This document shows positions 17,839 to 24,988 of a DNA stretch of 64,000 bases, in pieces (within the stretch, counting starts at the first letter, position 1; every line of letters starts with the position of its first letter). The position numbers and the translations under genes were made by a program. Location: positions 1-64,000 of the forward strand of contig JBJHCW010000011.1 of NCBI GenBank assembly GCA_050486205.1, given 5' to 3'. The notes under the pieces were generated by a model. It worked only from the letters and a program-made list of their open reading frames with translations, was not told where the DNA came from and did no database searches. Source of the stretch: PWQG01 sp050486205 (GTDB lineage: Bacteria; Pseudomonadota; Gammaproteobacteria; Pseudomonadales; Pseudohongiellaceae).

Positions 17839-18105
17839 TCAGGGGTTCTTGTCGGATTTCTTTCTTGTGAGGACTTTGCGCTGGTTCAGCAGGGCTTCGC
17901 GCATTTCCGTGCGGCTGCGCAACTTGTCACGATACGCCAGCCTGGCTTCCCTTCGCTCGACACTGCCATTTTCCGCGTTGGCCGCTTCGTTCAGCCATTC
18001 CCGGAGCACCTTGATTTCAGCATCCAGCTGTTTAACCGCTTCGTCAATCTGTTGCGGGTCAATTTCCGGGCCGTGCTCCGGCTTTCGTTGGTCGTTGCTC
18101 GTCAT
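17839..18105 (-). CDS. Hypothetical charged coiled-coil protein (88 residues)
   Basis: From the ATG at 18105 with G-A-A-G just upstream, the protein is 88 residues. A longer frame to 18171 has no better start. It is dominated by heptad-like helices rich in E, K, R and L (about 17-80), has no signal peptide or membrane segment, and ends in a basic R-K-K-S-D-K tail. Four bases separate it from the dUTPase gene, so the two probably share a transcript. I do not recognise the family. Confidence 0.55.
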   Translation of the reverse strand: MTSNDQRKPEHGPEIDPQQIDEAVKQLDAEIKVLREWLNEAANAENGSVERREARLAYRDKLRSRTEMREALLNQRKVLTRKKSDKNP

Positions 18106-18242
18106 AACTTCGCTATCCCGGTTTCCCGTCCATCTGATACGATATCGTTGTCTCTGCGCCAGCACTGTCACCCGCAGGCGGGAAACGTTTAAGTAATTCT
18201 ATGACATTCCGAATATTATTCGGCTTCAGGGGCCGTATTGCA

Positions 18243-18704
18243 ATGATCTTGGCAAAATGGACCAACAAAAAACCTGAATTGTCACAAATTCGCAAATTTA
18301 CATCGATATTGCAACAATCGCGCACCTTACGCGAGCAGCACAACCAGCTGTGCGCTGAGCGGACGACAGCGCTGTTGGGTAAGCTGAGACGCGAACAACG
18401 ATTGGTCCAGGAGCGGTTGGTCGCTGGCCAGGCTGACAGGGCTGAACTGGAGCACACAGCAGCGTGTTGTCTGGCTGCCGGGCGCACAAGGGATGCGCTG
18501 CTGGCCGATGATCAGATTCGTGGCCGTGAGCAGTTGATTCTGAATCTGCGGGAGAGGTTGGCAGGATTGCATCGTCGGGAGCAGCGATTGACGGCGCTTT
18601 TGGCGCTGCGCAAGGCGCGCTTGGGTGCTTACCGGTCCCTGTCCCGCCATCGGCGTCCGGACTCGCTGTGCAGCAAGGCGTTGATTACTGACCCAGTCAG
18701 GTGA
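18243..18704 (+). CDS. Hypothetical basic coiled-coil protein (153 residues)
   Basis: An arginine- and leucine-rich helical protein with long heptad patterns (about 25-140), two adjacent cysteines near residue 74, and no signal or membrane segment. Codon choice (frequent CTG, GCG, CAG) looks like neighbouring genes. The ATG at 18243 has A-G-G-G-G about 11 bases upstream; an earlier ATG at 18201 lacks such a site. A frame on the opposite strand covers the same region but has a less protein-like composition. The overall build recalls small stalk or chaperone coiled coils such as FliJ, but no flagellar gene is near and I do not assign a function. Confidence 0.45.
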   Translation: MILAKWTNKKPELSQIRKFTSILQQSRTLREQHNQLCAERTTALLGKLRREQRLVQERLVAGQADRAELEHTAACCLAAGRTRDALLADDQIRGREQLILNLRERLAGLHRREQRLTALLALRKARLGAYRSLSRHRRPDSLCSKALITDPVR

Positions 18705-18712
18705 CGTGCAGT

Positions 18713-19567
18713 TCAGGCCTGGTTGGCGGTTGATGCCTGGGCCTGCCGTTGCTGCCAGTATTGTTTGTGGTAGGTGCGAGCGCTCATATGGCTGCTGGGC
18801 TGACCCCACAGTTCTTCCAGCATCCTGCGGTCGGTTTTGGTCAGCAGGCGCAGTTTGTCAGAGCCGATGTGCTCATACGGCATTTCCAGTGCCTGAATTT
18901 CCGATTGGGGTATTACTTCGGCCAGTTTACGCCCAACCGGCGGTGCGGGCATGTCGTCAAGTTTGTCGTGCAGGCAGCTGGCTCTGGCTGCGGCCAGATA
19001 GAGCTGACTGACCAGCTCGTCAATTGAACCCGTTGCTGAATCGGATTCAGGGCCTCCTTTGCGTTTCAGGTCCCTGATCTGCATGCGCAGGATAACAGCC
19101 TGTTGTTCAAAGGCTGACCATTGCGGGTATACCTGTCTGGCCAGTGCCAATGCATCACCCAGCTTTCCTTCTGACTTGAGCTGCTGGCAGCGTTCCTGCC
19201 AACTGGCAGGAACGCTGTCTGTGAAAGTGGTGTCTGTGACAGAAACCGGAGCAGGTTCCGGCTCAGGTTCAATCACTGGTTCAGGTACAGTTTCAGGATT
19301 CGGCGTCGGGATCTGCGCGGCAGGGGAGAGGGGGTTCGCGGTGGCGGGCGCCTCGGGCTCTGCGTCCAGCGCTTCTTTGTCCAGCCCCTCTTTGTCCAAC
19401 CCCTCCTTGTCCAGCACAGCAGGGGTTCTGGCGTCTGGGTCCAGTGGTGGCAGTGGTGTGTGGCGCTCGGCGATCTCTTCTATGGCGCGCTCCTGATAGC
19501 GCCTCAGCACATAGACAATGCCTGCAACCAGTGCCAGCGCGAGCAGTATGGAAAAAAATGCAGCCAT
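18713..19567 (-). CDS. Membrane-anchored protein with P/E-rich linker and acidic pentapeptide repeats
   Basis: 284 residues from the ATG at 19567; a TTG ten codons earlier is less likely. The N-terminal membrane helix (about 3-22) is followed by a basic/acidic stretch, then L-D-K-E-G-type pentapeptides repeated three times. A long P/E/V-rich linker (about 75-110) and a C-terminal region of about 170 residues with mixed helices follow. The anchor-plus-linker layout recalls proteins that span the periplasm or cytoplasmic surface, such as ZipA or TonB, but no domain of either is visible. Unknown function. It is convergent with the coiled-coil gene at 18243. Confidence 0.6.
   Translation of the reverse strand: MAAFFSILLALALVAGIVYVLRRYQERAIEEIAERHTPLPPLDPDARTPAVLDKEGLDKEGLDKEALDAEPEAPATANPLSPAAQIPTPNPETVPEPVIEPEPEPAPVSVTDTTFTDSVPASWQERCQQLKSEGKLGDALALARQVYPQWSAFEQQAVILRMQIRDLKRKGGPESDSATGSIDELVSQLYLAAARASCLHDKLDDMPAPPVGRKLAEVIPQSEIQALEMPYEHIGSDKLRLLTKTDRRMLEELWGQPSSHMSARTYHKQYWQQRQAQASTANQA
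19371..19415. repeat. Three tandem 15-bp units in coding sequence
   Basis: Units at 19371-19385, 19386-19400 and 19401-19415 encode the repeated L-D-K-E-G/A pentapeptide of the membrane-anchored protein. Only a few bases differ between units. Such in-frame repeats can change copy number by slippage without breaking the frame. Confidence 0.75.
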
Positions 19568-19759
19568 GAAAGAGTTCCCAGCAGGCAGTGTCGGCAACCC
19601 CCAATTGAGTTGATCCGAGGCGGCATAATAGCACCGAGTGAGGTGCGCTACAAAAACGCTACACGCGGCAAAAAAATTTTGCTATTATGCGCAGCCACTG
19701 AAGGCTTCCGAGCCTGAAGGTGCCGGAAAAATTGTTCTGGCAAAGTTGCGGAAAAGCGC

Positions 19760-19788
19760 TTGACGCATGAGAGAAAGCTTTCTAAAAT
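19760..19788 (+). promoter_or_regulatory. Sigma-70 promoter of tRNA-Glu
   Basis: TTGACG at 19760-19765, a 17-base spacer and TAAAAT at 19783-19788, followed by a GC-rich discriminator (GCGCCGC). That is typical of stable-RNA promoters under growth-rate or stringent control. The tRNA begins at 19830. Confidence 0.75.
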
Positions 19789-19829
19789 GCGCCGCTTTCT
19801 GCAGCAAGGCAGGATTAGGTTTTTCATCT

Positions 19830-19905
<76 letters not shown>

Positions 19906-19913
19906 ATTTAACA

Positions 19914-19942
19914 AAGCCTGGCTTTTGCCAGGCTTTTTTTTT
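19914..19942 (+). terminator. Intrinsic terminator of tRNA-Glu
   Basis: A 9-bp perfect stem (19914-19922 with 19927-19935) around a TTTT loop. The T run starts in the stem and continues to 19942. Confidence 0.92.
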
Positions 19943-19983
19943 GCTTTATCATGGCCTGCTTCAAGCGTTCTGTGAGTGTCACC

Positions 19984-20904
19984 ATGAGTCACGCGATATC
20001 TGTCCGTAATCTGCACAAGACCTACGCCAATGGCCATGTGGCGCTCAAGGGTGTTGACCTGGACGTGCAGGAAAACGACTTCTTTGCACTGCTGGGGCCC
20101 AATGGCGCCGGCAAGTCCACGATCATAGGTATCATTTCCACGCTTGTGCGCCAGAGTGAAGGTAGTGTCCACATCTTTGGCAAGGATCTGGCCACGCAGA
20201 TTTATGATGCCAAAAAGGATCTGGGTGTAGTGCCGCAGGAAGTCAATTTCAGTCAATTCGAAAAGGTTGGCGATATTGTCATGACCCAGGCTGGTTATTA
20301 CGGTCTGCCGAGAAGCCTGGCACGCGAGCGCACTGAAAAATATCTGCGCCAGCTGGATTTGTGGGACAAGCGCGACAATCGCTCGCGAATGCTGTCCGGT
20401 GGTATGAAGCGGCGTTTGATGATTGCTCGGGCACTGGTGCATGAGCCGCGGCTGTTGATTCTGGATGAGCCCACCGCTGGTGTGGATATTGAGCTCCGAC
20501 ACTCAATGTGGGCATTTCTCCAGCAAATCAACGCTCGTGGAACCACAATCATTCTGACCACTCACTATCTTGAGGAGGCCGAAAGCCTTTGTCGCAACAT
20601 AGCAATAATCGATGAAGGTGAGATTCTCGAGAATACCAGCATGAAAGCGTTGCTGGGCAAACTGCAGACCCAGACGCTGGTTTTTGATGCCAGGGAGGCG
20701 CTGGTTTCTCCGCCCTCATTCAGTGGTGACGATACCGTCTGTCGTCAGGTTGACGAATTCACTTTCGAGGTGACATTCAGTTCGGATCGCGAAATCAACG
20801 AAATTTTTGCCGAACTCAGCGCTCAGAATATAGGTATCAAAAGCATGCGCAACAAGAGCAATCGACTGGAAGAAGTGTTTCTTGACCGGTTACGGGGTAA
20901 ATGA
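19984..20904 (+). CDS. yadG: ABC transporter ATP-binding protein (YadG-like)
   Basis: 306 residues from the ATG at 19984. An in-frame ATG at 19951 lies right after the tRNA-Glu terminator and has no ribosome site. Walker A is G-P-N-G-A-G-K-S-T, the signature is M-L-S-G-G-M-K-R-R, and Walker B is R-L-L-I-L-D-E-P-T-A-G-V-D. The switch histidine is in L-T-T-H-Y-L-E-E-A. It is an ABC-2/DRA type ATPase that powers export with the permease encoded next, which overlaps by four bases. The YadGH pair is common in gammaproteobacteria; its substrate is not known. Confidence 0.9.
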   Translation: MSHAISVRNLHKTYANGHVALKGVDLDVQENDFFALLGPNGAGKSTIIGIISTLVRQSEGSVHIFGKDLATQIYDAKKDLGVVPQEVNFSQFEKVGDIVMTQAGYYGLPRSLARERTEKYLRQLDLWDKRDNRSRMLSGGMKRRLMIARALVHEPRLLILDEPTAGVDIELRHSMWAFLQQINARGTTIILTTHYLEEAESLCRNIAIIDEGEILENTSMKALLGKLQTQTLVFDAREALVSPPSFSGDDTVCRQVDEFTFEVTFSSDREINEIFAELSAQNIGIKSMRNKSNRLEEVFLDRLRGK

Positions 20905-21680
20905 TGATGCCGGCACCGGTTCACTATATTGCATTTGTAACCATCGTCCGAAAGGAAATCCGACGCTTTACCCGAATATGGATGCAGACGCTGTTGCCGC
21001 CTGCCATCACCATCGGGCTGTATTTTCTGATCTTCGGTAATCTGATCGGTCGACGTATTGGTGAAATGGGTGGGTTTGACTACATGGATTTCATTGTGCC
21101 CGGACTCATCATGATGGCGGTCATCCAGAACTCCTACTCCAATGTGGCTTCGTCGTTCTTCAGTCACAAGTTTCAGCGCTGTATCGAAGAAATCCTGGTG
21201 TCTCCGGTTCCCAATTCCGTGATTCTTGCAGGCTTTGTTGCAGGTGGCATGGCCAGGGGGCTTGCTGTTGGCGTGATTGTCATGATCATGTCATTTGTTT
21301 TTACTGACTTTACGATCAATAATTTGCCTTTGACGTTGATTGTGGTGTTGTTGACTGCGCTGGTGTTTTCGCTGGCTGGTTTTCTCAATGCCCTGTTTGC
21401 CAATACATTTGATGACATCTCAATCATCCCGACATTTGTGTTGACGCCACTGATTTATCTCGGCGGTGTGTTCTATTCCATTGAGCTGTTGCCAACTGCC
21501 GGTCAGGTGGTTTCATCCCTGAACCCGGTGCTCTACATGGTCAATACCTTCCGGTACGGCATTCTTGGCACTTCTGATGTTAACATCTGGTTTTCACTTG
21601 CCATGCTGACTGGTTTTACCGCGCTGCTGGGGTCAATTGCCCTTTATTTACTGCGGCGTGGCACCGGACTTCGTCATTGA
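20901..21680 (+). CDS. yadH: ABC-2 type transporter permease (YadH-like)
   Basis: 259 residues with six hydrophobic segments and the family motif of ABC-2 permeases (R-E-I-R-R-F-T-R-I near the N-terminus, then a G-G-V-F-Y-S-I-E-L-L-P loop before the last helices). It forms the inner-membrane channel for the ATPase encoded just upstream. The start overlaps the ATPase stop, and adjacent ATG codons at 20901 and 20904 leave a one-residue ambiguity. queF follows after ten bases, so all three may be one transcript, although no functional link between export and queuosine is known. Confidence 0.9.
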   Translation: MMMPAPVHYIAFVTIVRKEIRRFTRIWMQTLLPPAITIGLYFLIFGNLIGRRIGEMGGFDYMDFIVPGLIMMAVIQNSYSNVASSFFSHKFQRCIEEILVSPVPNSVILAGFVAGGMARGLAVGVIVMIMSFVFTDFTINNLPLTLIVVLLTALVFSLAGFLNALFANTFDDISIIPTFVLTPLIYLGGVFYSIELLPTAGQVVSSLNPVLYMVNTFRYGILGTSDVNIWFSLAMLTGFTALLGSIALYLLRRGTGLRH

Positions 21681-21689
21681 GGCCTGTGC

Positions 21690-22541
21690 ATGGATAAGAT
21701 TCCGCTTGGGCAACAAACAGGGTATCCGCAGGCGTATTCGCCCGGGATTCTTTTCCCGGTGCCCCGAATCGATGCGCGGCGTGCCTCCGGTGTTGTTGAG
21801 CAGGACGCTGCTGGTCTGCCGTTTCTGGGCACTGACTACTGGCGGGGGTATGAGGTTTCCTGGCTGGACGGCGCCGGCAAGCCACAGGTTTCCATCGCCG
21901 AGTTTGACATATCGGCTGAGTCCCCCAATCTTATCGAGTCAAAGTCGTTCAAGCTCTATCTCAATTCCCTGAACATGACCCGCTTCCATACGCGGGACGA
22001 ACTGCTGAGCCTCCTGGAGCAGGACCTGTCAGTGGTTGCCGGCATGCCGGTTCGTGCCCGCCTGGTTTCCGATGCCCCACTGCACGATGGCGCTGGTGTG
22101 ACAGGCTCGGATAAACCGGGCCACATCCTGCTTGATGAACTGACGGTGGTCGTTGATCGGTTTGAACTTGATGCTTCGCTGCTGAAGCGCGGCAACGGTG
22201 GCAGTGGGCAGGAAACCCTGGTCAGTCACCTGTTTCGCTCCTTGTGCCCGGTCACTGCGCAACCGGATTGGGGCAGTGTGTTCATCCGGTATGCCGGGGT
22301 GGCCATGGATCACGAATCTGTACTCAGATACCTGTTGTCCTACCGTCAGCATCAAGGCTTTCATGAGGACTGTGTTGAGCGGATATTCTGTGATCTGCAG
22401 CGTCAGTGTCAGCCCGAGTGGCTCGTGGTGGGTATTCAGTTTCTTCGCCGCGGTGGGCTGGAGATCAATCCATGGCGCTGGTCCGCCTCTGCGCCTGTGT
22501 CTGACGGGGATGATTCAGGGATGCGGACGGTCCGGCAATAG
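21690..22541 (+). CDS. queF: NADPH-dependent 7-cyano-7-deazaguanine reductase
   Basis: 283 residues, matching the long bimodular YqfD/E. coli-type QueF (282). It reduces preQ0 to preQ1 in queuosine biosynthesis. The NADPH-binding motif E-S-K-S-F-K-L-Y-L-N-S is present near 88-98. The catalytic cysteine is C186 in S-L-C-P-V-T-A-Q-P-D-W-G-S, with the proton donor D193 seven residues later. Other queuosine genes are not in the window. Confidence 0.95.
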   Translation: MDKIPLGQQTGYPQAYSPGILFPVPRIDARRASGVVEQDAAGLPFLGTDYWRGYEVSWLDGAGKPQVSIAEFDISAESPNLIESKSFKLYLNSLNMTRFHTRDELLSLLEQDLSVVAGMPVRARLVSDAPLHDGAGVTGSDKPGHILLDELTVVVDRFELDASLLKRGNGGSGQETLVSHLFRSLCPVTAQPDWGSVFIRYAGVAMDHESVLRYLLSYRQHQGFHEDCVERIFCDLQRQCQPEWLVVGIQFLRRGGLEINPWRWSASAPVSDGDDSGMRTVRQ

Positions 22542-22545
22542 GAAG

Positions 22546-22697
22546 TCGCTGTTGCGATGTGCTTCGCACGCGTTGCGTGCTTGTCGAACCCTTCGTCGGG
22601 TTCGAACCTCTCCCGCATCCAGGCTGATGTAATGTTATCGGCAATGGTGCTGGCTATTTGACGGGAGGATCTGATCATTGGCGGTGAGGGAGGGATT
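22546..22697. repeat. 152-bp direct repeat, copy 1
   Basis: Matches 22729-22880 over its full 152 bases with about six substitutions and no gap. It includes several small hairpins built on GTGC-TTC-GCAC and CGAACCC/GGGTTCG elements. Its right end contains the last 19 bases of a tRNA-Ser gene. The two copies start 183 bases apart. Confidence 0.9.
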
Positions 22698-22719
22698 ATT
22701 CGGTGCTTCGCACCTCACC
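22679..22719 (-). pseudogene. Remnant of a second tRNA-Ser gene
   Basis: 22679-22697 is identical to the 3' end (including CCA) of the intact tRNA-Ser at 22862-22949. After a 13-base unrelated stretch, 22711-22719 repeats the sequence at the 5' end of that tRNA. The whole interior, including the anticodon, is missing, so it cannot make a tRNA. It looks like a duplicated tRNA gene with an internal deletion. Confidence 0.6.
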
Positions 22720-22728
22720 CTCCGGGCA

Positions 22729-22880
22729 TCGCTGTTGCGATGTGCTTCGCACGCGTTGCGTGCTTGTCGAACCCTCTGTCGGGTTCGCACCCCTCCCGCA
22801 TCCAGGCTGATGTAATGTTATCGGCGATGGTGCTGGCTATTTGGCGGGAGGATCTGATCATTGGCGGTGAGGGAGGGATT
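22729..22880. repeat. 152-bp direct repeat, copy 2
   Basis: Second copy of the repeat at 22546-22697. Its right end runs into the intact tRNA-Ser gene. It is non-coding on inspection; on the minus strand it is the sequence downstream of the tRNA. Confidence 0.9.
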
Positions 22881-22949
22881 CGAACCCTCGATACGTTTCC
22901 GTATACACACTTTCCAGGCGTGCTCCTTCAGCCACTCGGACACCTCACC
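22862..22949 (-). tRNA. tRNA-Ser (anticodon GGA)
   Basis: 88 bases with an encoded CCA and the long variable arm of class II tRNAs. The acceptor arms are GGTGAGG/CCTCACC with discriminator G. The anticodon stem is CACGC/GTGTG around loop CTGGAAA, giving anticodon GGA. The T arm is GAGGG/CCCTC around TTCGAAT. A weak promoter-like pair lies upstream on the minus strand (TATAAA at 22972-22967, TTGTAA at 22993-22988, spacing 15). Confidence 0.96.
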
Positions 22950-23086
22950 GGTTCAAGGCGCGACACTTTATAACAGCGATGAATCAATTACAAGCTGCGG
23001 TAGGCCGTTTCTTTTGGAACAGTAGTTGAGGTAGTATCTGGACGCAGAACAATCAAAAATAATCCTACCCGAAGAGAGTGCAGGTC

Positions 23087-24988
23087 ATGAGAACGGTTCG
23101 CAGGCTGACCTTGTCGGCATCCCTGTTAGTGCTTACCTTCAGTTCCACCTTCCCTGTCAATGCCGGTGACTGGCCAAGTTACGCCAGCGACAACAGCAGC
23201 AACAAGTACGCGCCTTTTGATCAGATCCGGGCTGGCAACGTTGATCAGCTTGCCCTGGCCTGGACATGGGCGTCGCCGGACAATGCTGTGGTGGCCGAAA
23301 ATCACGCTGCAGGTTTCATGGCTGGCACGCCCGGCGCCTACAAGGTCACCCCCATTGCCATTGACGGGATACTTTACCTCAGTACCTCCATGGGGTTTGT
23401 GTCAGCAGTGGATGCGGTAAGCGGTGAGCAATTGTGGGTGTTCGACACCGGATCGCGCGAGGCCGGGCGCCCGGCAAACCTCGGTTACAACCATCGTGGC
23501 GTGGGCTACTGGAGCGATGGGGAATCGGAACGGATTCTGATGCCTGCCAACGATGCCTTTTTGTGGGCAATTGATGCTCGCACGGGTGAAGTTGATCCGG
23601 ACTTTGGTGATAACGGCAAGGTTGATCTGACAATCGGTCTGGGACGTGATATTGACCGACGTGCTTATACCATGACCGCAGCCCCCTTGATCTTCGAAGA
23701 TCTGGTAGTGATTGGTTCATCCATTCACGACGGACCCACAAACAGGACTGCGCCGCCCGGCCATGTGCGTGCGTACGACATCCGTACCGGCGAGCAGGTG
23801 TGGATATTTCACACTATTCCCCAGCCTGGCGAATACGGCAATGAAACCTGGGAAAACGATTCCTGGGAATACACCGGTGGAACCAATGTCTGGACCATGA
23901 TGAGCGCTGATGAGGAGCTCGGGCTGGTCTACCTGCCGGTAAGCACGCCCACCAACGACTGGTATGGTGGGCACCGTCTGGGTGACAACCTCTTCGCCGA
24001 GTCGCTGGTCGCCGTTGACGGACGCACCGGTGAACGGGTCTGGCATTTCCAGTTCGTCCGGCACGGTTTGTGGGACTACGACTTGCCTGCGGCACCCAAT
24101 CTTATCGACATTACTGTGGATGGCCGTGATATCAAAGCCGTGGCACAGGTGACCAAGCAGGGGTTTCTGTACGTCTTTGATCGCGAAACCGGTGAGCCTG
24201 TCTGGCCGATCGAGGATCGACCGGTACCGCCCAGCACTGTACCGGGCGAGCGCGCCTCCGAAACCCAGCCTTTTCCCACCTGGCCGGCGCCTTTTGAAAT
24301 GCAGGGTATCTCCGATGAGACACTGATCGATTTCACGCCCGAGCTGCGCACAGAGGCGCTGGAGATCATTTCCCGGTTTGATTACGGGCCGCTGTTCACA
24401 CCACCGTCCCTGCGTGGCACCATCAATCTGCCCGGCTGGTCAGGTGGTGGCAACTGGTTTGGCGCCGCTTTTGATCCGGACTCCCGTGTGATCTACATCC
24501 CGTCCGGAAATGCACCCATAGTGGTCCAGCTTGTGGAAGCTGATCCGGAGGTCAGCGATTTCCGTTACGTGAGAGGTGGCGCGTCCTCGGTGCGAGGCCC
24601 CCAGGGGTTGCCGATTACCAAGCCGCCGTACGGGCGCATTGTGGCCATTGACATGGATACCGGCAACGAGCTGTGGAATGTGCCCCATGGTGAAGGCATC
24701 CGTCAGCAGATCATTGATATGGGAATTCCTGATCCAGGGCCGGTGGGTTCGGGTTCGCGCACCGGTCCGGTATTGACCACAGAGCTGCTGTTTATCGCAC
24801 AGCAGGATGGACGCCGATCTGTGTTGCGGGCATTTGACAAGGAGACGGGTGATGTTGTCCATGAGCTGGAGCTACCCGGCGTGCCCAGTGCCACGCCAAT
24901 GACCTACATGGTTGACGGGCGGCAGTATATTGCGTTGACCCTGGGCGGAGGAACCAATGCCACGATGGTTGCGTATGCCTTGCCGTAA
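23087..24988 (+). CDS. PQQ-dependent dehydrogenase (quinoprotein), paralogue 1
   Basis: 633 residues from the ATG at 23087; an in-frame GTG nine bases earlier is less likely. A signal peptide ends near V-N-A-G (residues 24-27), so the enzyme works in the periplasm. An eight-bladed propeller is indicated by repeated A-x-D-x-x-[TS]-G-E-x-x-W blade motifs: G-E-Q-L-W, G-E-Q-V-W, G-E-R-V-W, G-E-P-V-W and G-N-E-L-W. It belongs to the glucose/alcohol quinoprotein superfamily, which oxidises sugars or alcohols and passes electrons to quinone or a cytochrome. No membrane helices or heme motif are visible, so it is a soluble form. Substrate unknown. The end overlaps paralogue 2 by 32 bases. Confidence 0.85.
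   Translation: MRTVRRLTLSASLLVLTFSSTFPVNAGDWPSYASDNSSNKYAPFDQIRAGNVDQLALAWTWASPDNAVVAENHAAGFMAGTPGAYKVTPIAIDGILYLSTSMGFVSAVDAVSGEQLWVFDTGSREAGRPANLGYNHRGVGYWSDGESERILMPANDAFLWAIDARTGEVDPDFGDNGKVDLTIGLGRDIDRRAYTMTAAPLIFEDLVVIGSSIHDGPTNRTAPPGHVRAYDIRTGEQVWIFHTIPQPGEYGNETWENDSWEYTGGTNVWTMMSADEELGLVYLPVSTPTNDWYGGHRLGDNLFAESLVAVDGRTGERVWHFQFVRHGLWDYDLPAAPNLIDITVDGRDIKAVAQVTKQGFLYVFDRETGEPVWPIEDRPVPPSTVPGERASETQPFPTWPAPFEMQGISDETLIDFTPELRTEALEIISRFDYGPLFTPPSLRGTINLPGWSGGGNWFGAAFDPDSRVIYIPSGNAPIVVQLVEADPEVSDFRYVRGGASSVRGPQGLPITKPPYGRIVAIDMDTGNELWNVPHGEGIRQQIIDMGIPDPGPVGSGSRTGPVLTTELLFIAQQDGRRSVLRAFDKETGDVVHELELPGVPSATPMTYMVDGRQYIALTLGGGTNATMVAYALP

Noticed and set aside
18327..18809. 160-codon frame on the minus strand opposite the coiled-coil gene
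   Set aside because: It overlaps both the plus-strand coiled coil and the end of the membrane-anchored gene. Its composition (Q, P, R and C scattered) is less protein-like than the heptad pattern on the plus strand.
22679..22880. Attachment sites of an integrated element, because a tRNA 3' end is duplicated
   Set aside because: No integrase or cargo lies between the copies, which are only 183 bases apart. The identity extends more than 130 bases past the tRNA, too long for a typical att core.
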